The translations under genes were made by a program, and so were the position numbers. A stretch of 64,000 bases of DNA from Bacteroides neonati. GTDB lineage: Bacteria > Bacteroidota > Bacteroidia > Bacteroidales > Bacteroidaceae. The notes under the pieces were generated by a model that was not told where the DNA came from, made no database searches, and was given only the letters and a program-made list of their open reading frames with translations. The stretch covers positions 62,001-126,000 of the forward strand of contig NZ_HG726020.1 of the NCBI RefSeq assembly GCF_000499785.1, written 5' to 3'. Below are positions 59,785-64,000 of the stretch, piece after piece; the stretch's first letter is position 1; every line of letters begins with the position of its first letter.

Positions 59785-60392
59785 TTATAGTGTATTAATT
59801 AGTGAATCGGCTTTAGCCTTTAATCTGGCTATATCATCTTTAGTAATAGAGGTATCTTCTTTCTGATTATCCCAACTAAACTTCATTATGTCCTCCATAT
59901 TTAGTTTCTTGGTGCTATTTACTTGTGCAGTGATATATGCCAGCAATCTGGTCTGTTCTCACTGCTCTCTATTCCTTCTATGGATGTTTCCTAGTAGGAC
60001 TGACAGTTCATACATTTGCATCTCATCCAGAAAATAGGCTGGGCTGATACCACCTTCCACTACCAATATAGCATATAACTCACTAATGGTTAATTCTTTT
60101 TTTTTGCATCTTCTGTGGTATCAACCGTAAAGATAGCCTGCTTTGCCATCTCCTTACCGATAAACTCCTTTAGAGTTTTTAATACCTCCACCTCTTCATC
60201 CAGTACATCTATAAACTCATTAAAGGTCAGTTGTATCTCTGGATTATTAGCCAGCAGCAAACAGTAGATAAATACATATTCATCCGTGAGTGTCTGCATC
60301 TTAAATATCTTACCAGTAATCTGTTCATAGATAAAGAAAGCTCTGAGTGTCCACTTTATGCAGTAGTCTGTATCGTTGATTCTAATATTCAT
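59785..60392 (-). CDS. tail assembly chaperone, frameshift fusion product (gpGT-like)
   Basis: A -1 shift at the A-run 60097-60105 carries translation from the short product past AKKK into ELTISELYAILVVEGG. This extension contains a TGA (59959-59961) in NREQ-W-EQTRLLAY and ends at TAA 59785, 2 nt before the tape measure ATG. The full fusion is about 200 aa. The extension has no start codon of its own. This matches the G/GT pair of lambda and many siphoviruses, where the fusion loads the tape measure with tail-tube protein. Confidence 0.8.
60090..60392 (-). CDS. tail assembly chaperone, short product (gpG-like)
   Basis: 100 aa from MNIRINDTDYCIKWTLRAFF (60392); an open frame extends to 60455 but those residues look like leader sequence. 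Soluble, mostly helical, ending ...TEDAKKKN. Located between tail tube and tape measure genes, the conserved place of tail chaperones. The stop follows directly after the slippery run. Confidence 0.8.
   Translation of the reverse strand: MNIRINDTDYCIKWTLRAFFIYEQITGKIFKMQTLTDEYVFIYCLLLANNPEIQLTFNEFIDVLDEEVEVLKTLKEFIGKEMAKQAIFTVDTTEDAKKKN
60097..60105 (-). promoter_or_regulatory. -1 ribosomal slippery site
   Basis: Nine A followed by G give the zero-frame heptamer A_AAA_AAG, the same type as E. coli dnaX, followed by AAT TAA in frame 0 and by a 100-codon open frame in -1. Confidence 0.75.
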
Positions 60393-60456
60393 ATTCCTGT
60401 ATTTAAATAGAAATAGGGCAGCTATTGGCAATAGCCCAGCCACCCTATCCTTCATT

Positions 60457-60915
60457 TTAAGCTTTAGTTATCTTTGTTAATGCGCCAGCACCTTCCAAGG
60501 TCACACTGTAAGTTGCGTTTTCATTGCCTGGAGCATTGGCTGTGATACCTGTGATTACTACTTTGCCCTTATAGCCAGTTCCTTCTTTGGGTGTCCACCC
60601 ATCAGCAGGTACGGATGTACCATCGTTGTTTGCTACTCCAGCATTTCCTTTTATGGTAAATATCACATCAATCGGATTTCTAGCTATCCATAAATCAACC
60701 AGTTTACCATAATCTTCTTCGGTAAACAGGTTATCGGAAGTAATGCTGTAGCTCAATTTACCAATCATCTTACTGGTTCATTCAGCGTGGTCTTTACTAG
60801 AAACCTCTATTGCGTTACCAGATAAGCTGAGTTGGTGATTAGTGGCATAAGCCAAAGACTTTCCATTATAGAAAAGCATAAGGTCTGAACCTCTTACTAT
60901 TGTATTAGTTGCCAT
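60457..60915 (-). CDS. major tail tube protein with in-frame TGA (Trp)
   Basis: 152 aa. Starts MATNTIVRGSDLMLFYNGKS; the TGA (60778-60780) falls in SSKDHAE-W-TSKMIGKLSYS. In this tail-tube family the SSKDHG..W position is normally Trp. Continues to TAA. Without recoding the product would be a 45-residue stub plus a 103-residue piece. It polymerises to form the tail tube. Overlaps the upstream gene by 11 nt. Confidence 0.88.
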
Positions 60916-61297
60916 TCGTTATTATTTTAAATGTAAGTTGTTGTATATATGTATCTTCATTATAATCTTCATCTGCCGAAACCAATCTAATATCATCTAC
61001 TTGGATAGTAGCAAATGTCCCTCTCTTTCCCTCTAGTGTATTCCGTACCAAATCAGCTAGTTCTATAGCCTCATTGTACTTATCGGAAGCAATCACTACA
61101 TCCATCATAAGTGTATCATTTGCAGAGAATCTATCTTTCGTATATGCAGGAATGATATTTGTCCGTTTATAAATGATAAAAGGGAATGAAGTATTATTGG
61201 TAGCTATTAGCGGAAAGATTTTATTACTTATTTTAGCAGCTATATCTGTATTACCAGATAGTAATTCGTAGATAGCTTTGCCTATTTGCAAACTCAT
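60905..61297 (-). CDS. tail terminator/completion protein (DUF3168-like)
   Basis: 130 aa, MSLQIGKAIYELLSGNTDIA, with the family-like IFPLIATNNTSFPFIIYKR and a C-terminal beta segment. Lies between the gp10-like and tail tube genes. Such proteins cap the tail tube and set the head-tail joint. No TGA inside; ends at TAA. Confidence 0.8.
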   Translation of the reverse strand: MSLQIGKAIYELLSGNTDIAAKISNKIFPLIATNNTSFPFIIYKRTNIIPAYTKDRFSANDTLMMDVVIASDKYNEAIELADLVRNTLEGKRGTFATIQVDDIRLVSADEDYNEDTYIQQLTFKIITNGN

Positions 61298-61746
61298 TAT
61301 CGTTGTCTATTTGCTGTTCGTTGTATGGATTCTGTTATCAATCTATCTATATTACTAAAGATTTCCTGCTCCTTAGCTTGCTTGGCATCTCTAAAGAAGT
61401 GGTTAGCACTCATCGAACCTCTGTTAGCTCCATTTCGTCTAAGAGTTCTATTAGATGTTCCTGTTTCAAAGAACTTTAATCTAAAATCTCCTAGGATATG
61501 TACCTTCGCTGCGGTAGCTTCTCTATCCACCGATACCTTGATACCCGAAGCCAATGTTTTGCCATTCCATCTATTCCTGCTGTTCACCTTGCTACCAATA
61601 TGAGTCCGTAATTGACTTTTGGTCTCTTTGGTCAGTATGTTGGCTGCCTTTCTCAAAGCAGATTTATATACCTGCTTCTGCTGCCTGCCAGTTAACTCAG
61701 CGAAGGTGGTCAGTACCTGCCTGCTGTCTATCTCTACATTATTCAT
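61297..61746 (-). CDS. HK97 gp10-like head-tail protein
   Basis: 149 aa, basic, with the family features VYKSALRKAANILTKETKS and FETGTSNRTLRRNGA. Ends at TAA overlapping the ATG of the terminator gene. Proteins of this family complete the neck region. Its single Trp (NRWNGK) is TGG, showing that TGG and TGA coexist for Trp. Confidence 0.82.
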   Translation of the reverse strand: MNNVEIDSRQVLTTFAELTGRQQKQVYKSALRKAANILTKETKSQLRTHIGSKVNSRNRWNGKTLASGIKVSVDREATAAKVHILGDFRLKFFETGTSNRTLRRNGANRGSMSANHFFRDAKQAKEQEIFSNIDRLITESIQRTANRQR

Positions 61747-62056
61747 TGATTAGTTCTGTTAGGATACTAATGGCTTGCTTATAAAGTTCTCGGCTAACGG
61801 ACAGGATTCTATACCGCTTCCCTTTATAAAGAATTCTGTCAGCTTCATCAATCGAATGATAGTAACGAACAATGAAGGTTACATTCGATGTATGAATGAT
61901 TTCATTATTCAGTGCAACCCTGCTACCAGCATTGTATTTAACTTCGGCTCTGGTGGATAGTTTGGCTTCCCAAAGCTCTGTCATAGAACCATAGGAATCT
62001 TTAGTACTGGTTAGTTTCTCAACCGTAATTTCTTCTCTTAGTAATCCAGCTCTCAT
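61739..62056 (-). CDS. head closure / head-tail adaptor protein
   Basis: 105 aa starting MRAGLLREEITVEKLTSTKD, with the SYGSMTELW and YKGKRYRILSVSR motifs of the SPP1 gp16-like adaptor family. Overlaps the gp10-like gene by 8 nt. Seals the portal after packaging. Confidence 0.85.
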   Translation of the reverse strand: MRAGLLREEITVEKLTSTKDSYGSMTELWEAKLSTRAEVKYNAGSRVALNNEIIHTSNVTFIVRYYHSIDEADRILYKGKRYRILSVSRELYKQAISILTELINE

Positions 62057-62058
62057 AC

Positions 62059-62361
62059 TTACTTTATTTCATAGTGTTTATAAAGTCCTATCAGATATTC
62101 ATAAGACAGAGGTAGTTTAGCCACCGTAGTAAAGCTGATAGGTTCTCTATTGGCATAGAAATTACCTATCATCAATAACATAGCGTGAACTATAGCAGGT
62201 GGCAACTTACCACCTGTTTCTAGTTCTTCTAATGCTGCTACATCTAAATGCTGTTTGACAGAATCTTCTGCCACAGCCATCAAGCCCTCTATGTATGAAT
62301 CATCTGATTTAGAGTCCACCAGTAAGTGCTGTTTAGCCTGTTCCAGTGTTAGATAAGCCAT
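62059..62361 (-). CDS. head-tail connector protein (gp6-like)
   Basis: 100 aa starting MAYLTLEQAKQHLLVDSKSD, an all-helical connector family member (DSYIEGLMAVAEDSVKQHL, IVHAMLLMIGNFYANREP). Sits between capsid and head closure genes with 2-3 nt gaps. Binds below the portal. Confidence 0.87.
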   Translation of the reverse strand: MAYLTLEQAKQHLLVDSKSDDSYIEGLMAVAEDSVKQHLDVAALEELETGGKLPPAIVHAMLLMIGNFYANREPISFTTVAKLPLSYEYLIGLYKHYEIK

Positions 62362-62364
62362 CGT

Positions 62365-63552
62365 TTATGACTTTAAGATAGCTTTTTGGAATGAATCTAC
62401 TCTGCGTGGTTTGGCATCAAAGTGAGCATTGATAACCAATCTCACCTTGCCATTGGCAGCTTGTGTATAAGGGTCAACAGTCAAGTCGATTCCGCCCCAT
62501 TGAGCAATGACATAATCTTCGAAGTTACCAAATATAATACCTTTGGCAGGAACAGCTGAGGTACAAAGGACTTTGTATCCGTTTACTTCATTACCTTCCA
62601 TCAGATAAGTTTCACCTGTCTTGGCAGTAGTCTTTAAATCTCCTTTGGCAGATGGAGATACAATAAAACATTTATTGCCTTTCACATTTGCACCTTCCAA
62701 TGCAGTTTCCATATCTACAATATCTTTATAGGTTATAGCAGTAGAACCAGCTACCACACCATTTAAAAGTCCTTTGGGTTGGTTGGTAGAACCTGCTCCA
62801 CTACCCAGAACAGTAGCTTCCAATTTATTGCTAATAGCATTAACGATATCTCTTTTAAGCATCTCTTCGGCACTCAAAGAGTCTTGGATTAAGAATTGCT
62901 TCGATATGTCAATATAGGCAGTCAGCCTTTTAGATTCTAGGGTTACCTCTGTAAATGAACCAGCACCCTCTGTAGCAGTACCTGTTTCATCCGCTCAGCC
63001 GACATTACTGCCAGAATAAGCAGGAATAGAAACATTACCCGTTAAACCTGTCAGGTAATTAGCTCCAGCCTGTACCATCACCAAGTTAGCTCTGAGGGGT
63101 TCTAAGAGACCTAACTTGTCTTCCGCTACAATTTCTTGACCTGCACCCGCTACAGTGGCTTTAATATCTGCTCTCTCTTCTATAGGCAATACAATCTGTC
63201 CAGAGTAATTTACCCCTGCTTTACGCATTTCAGCCTGTCCTTCATTCACAATCTCAATAGCTCGTTCATCTAATTGTCTGTTGTTGGCTACATCATTGAT
63301 AGCTTTTAGTAATGAAAATTTCTCTTTCATCGTTTTGGTTTTATTCGTTGTGTTGTTTAAATTTCGTTTTGCATCTTCTTCAATAGCTTTCATCTCTTGT
63401 TCGATAGCTGCGAGCCTCAAAGTGATTCCATCAAACTCCGTATTCTCACCGTCATTCAATTTTCTCGTTTCTGCCTCCGCTCCAACTATCATTTCCAAAG
63501 CTCTTTTCTTTAGCTGGTCTTTTTCATCCAGCAGTTCCAATGTGTTCTTCAT
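62365..63552 (-). CDS. HK97-type major capsid protein with in-frame TGA (Trp)
   Basis: 395 aa. The N-terminal ~105 residues are the helical delta (scaffold) domain. The TGA (62995-62997) falls in SGSNVG-W-ADETGTATEG, exactly where HK97 folds commonly have a GW.xE motif. Reading continues SFTEVTLESKRLTAYIDI to the C-terminus at TAA without any other stop. In standard code the capsid would be truncated at 185 residues and the rest would lack an ATG near the join. Essential structural protein, so the TGA cannot be a null mutation in a functional phage. Confidence 0.92.
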
Positions 63553-64000
63553 TAATGGAGTCTATTCTTTAGTTCTAAGTAATACCCGGATAAATCTTCC
63601 TGTTTCAAGTCCGCCATCTTTCTTAGTGCAACAGAAGTATCCGGATAGGCTTCTTTATATACCGGTGAAACATCGAACAGCTCTTTAAACTTGGCAATCT
63701 TTCGAAGGTAGCTACCTGCTCTCTTCTCCCATACGTCACTCTCAATGGTAAAGGCAAAGGAAGAGGTACTGATATCGCCTCGCTTTAATCCTTCCAGCAA
63801 CTCATCACCCAATGCAGTGTGGGGAGCATTAAATCTATATTTAAGTCCTGTTTCATCTACCGATAGTTCCAGTGAACCAGTACCAAATTTACTTCTAGCT
63901 AATACACCTCTTTCTTCATTATGATTCAGCAGGCAAAGGATATCGGAAGTACCCAATATACCATCAATGGCAGAGGGTTCTACTATCTCCGTAAAACCGC
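63552..64000 (-). CDS. prohead protease, partial at right edge
   Basis: The visible ~148 codons begin inside ...GFTEIVEPSAIDG and include LLNHNEERGVLAR (His) and RGDISTSSFAF (Ser), the catalytic region of the U35-type prohead protease, then SPVYKEAYPDTSVALR. Ends at TAA overlapping the capsid ATG. The start lies beyond the window. Cleaves the capsid delta domain during maturation. Confidence 0.88.
   Translation of the reverse strand, partial: GFTEIVEPSAIDGILGTSDILCLLNHNEERGVLARSKFGTGSLELSVDETGLKYRFNAPHTALGDELLEGLKRGDISTSSFAFTIESDVWEKRAGSYLRKIAKFKELFDVSPVYKEAYPDTSVALRKMADLKQEDLSGYYLELKNRLH

Larger units (their letters stand above)
48118..64000. mobile_element. TGA-recoded siphovirus-like prophage (late half, incomplete)
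   Basis: From the right edge leftwards the minus strand encodes prohead protease, HK97-type capsid, connector, head closure, gp10-like, tail terminator, tail tube, tail-assembly chaperone, tape measure, tail proteins, a large Ig-domain tail protein and a holin-like protein: the standard late order of a long-tailed phage. Seven in-frame TGA codons in six of these genes read as Trp. Integrase, repressor, replication genes, terminase and portal lie beyond 64000. The left boundary (47.7-48.1 kb) is not precisely defined. The possible 1-nt break in the tape measure gene leaves open whether the phage is intact. Confidence 0.9.

Noticed and set aside
62995..62997. Nonsense mutation making the capsid a pseudogene
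   Set aside because: The same codon, TGA only, interrupts six late genes at Trp-compatible positions with intact sequence after each; random decay would also give TAA, TAG and many frameshifts.
50965..62997. Selenocysteine at the TGA codons
   Set aside because: The positions are structural Trp sites in capsid and tail proteins, no selA/selB/selC or SECIS-like element was seen, and seven such sites in virion proteins would be unprecedented.

Overview
The window is a stretch of a Bacteroidota (Bacteroidales-type) chromosome. The evidence is the promoter style (a TAnnTTTG -7 box before many genes), the F-type ATP synthase operon in the Bacteroidota order with beta and epsilon first, a short RpoD, SusC-like barrels with carboxypeptidase-regulatory domains, and rnpB. 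Host genes use the standard code: hdrC, flxD and the nitroreductase gene all stop at TGA. The genus cannot be fixed from this sequence.

Layout, almost all on the minus strand. 1-2.7 kb: a biotin-dependent acyl-CoA carboxylase operon (biotin carboxylase with an unusual Cys-rich N-terminal domain, biotin carrier, start of the carboxyltransferase) behind a cobalamin riboswitch. 2.7-10 kb: the complete ATP synthase operon. 10.3-14.7 kb: clostripain-like lipoprotein, small secreted protein, primary sigma factor, HtrA/DegP protease. 15.1-21.7 kb: a seven-gene hdrCBA-flxDCBA operon for an NADH-linked, probably electron-bifurcating heterodisulfide-reductase-like complex. 21.8-25.9 kb: peptidoglycan-peptide salvage genes (NlpC/P60 endopeptidase, L-Ala-D/L-Glu epimerase, transglutaminase-like lipoprotein). 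26-34.1 kb: CzcCBA-type metal efflux with a PAP2 phosphatase, a His-rich small protein and a CDF transporter. 34.3-44.4 kb: a decaying peptide-natural-product locus: transposase remnant, wrecked radical-SAM/SPASM maturase, a GG-type precursor peptide, two outer-membrane barrels, and two near-identical copies of a TPR/transmembrane/HTH regulator in a ~2.1-kb direct repeat. 44.7-47.7 kb (YihY and rnpB on plus): rnpB, YihY-type membrane protein, nitroreductase, riboflavin synthase.

48.1 kb to the window end: the late half of a siphovirus-like prophage that continues past the edge. Read from high to low coordinates it encodes prohead protease, HK97-type capsid, connector, head closure, gp10-like protein, tail terminator, tail tube, tail-assembly chaperone with a -1 frameshift extension, tape measure, tail proteins, a large Ig-domain tail protein, a holin-like protein, then three accessory genes.

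The most striking observation is that this prophage reads TGA as tryptophan. Seven in-frame TGA codons interrupt six structural genes (capsid, tail tube, chaperone extension, tape measure, two tail genes). Each falls where Trp fits, reading continues cleanly beyond each, and the structural genes stop at TAA. The accessory gene at 48874-49779 instead stops at TGA and is followed by a host-type promoter, so the element may carry host-code cargo beside recoded late genes, inside a host that uses TGA as stop. No suppressor tRNA is visible in the part of the prophage present.
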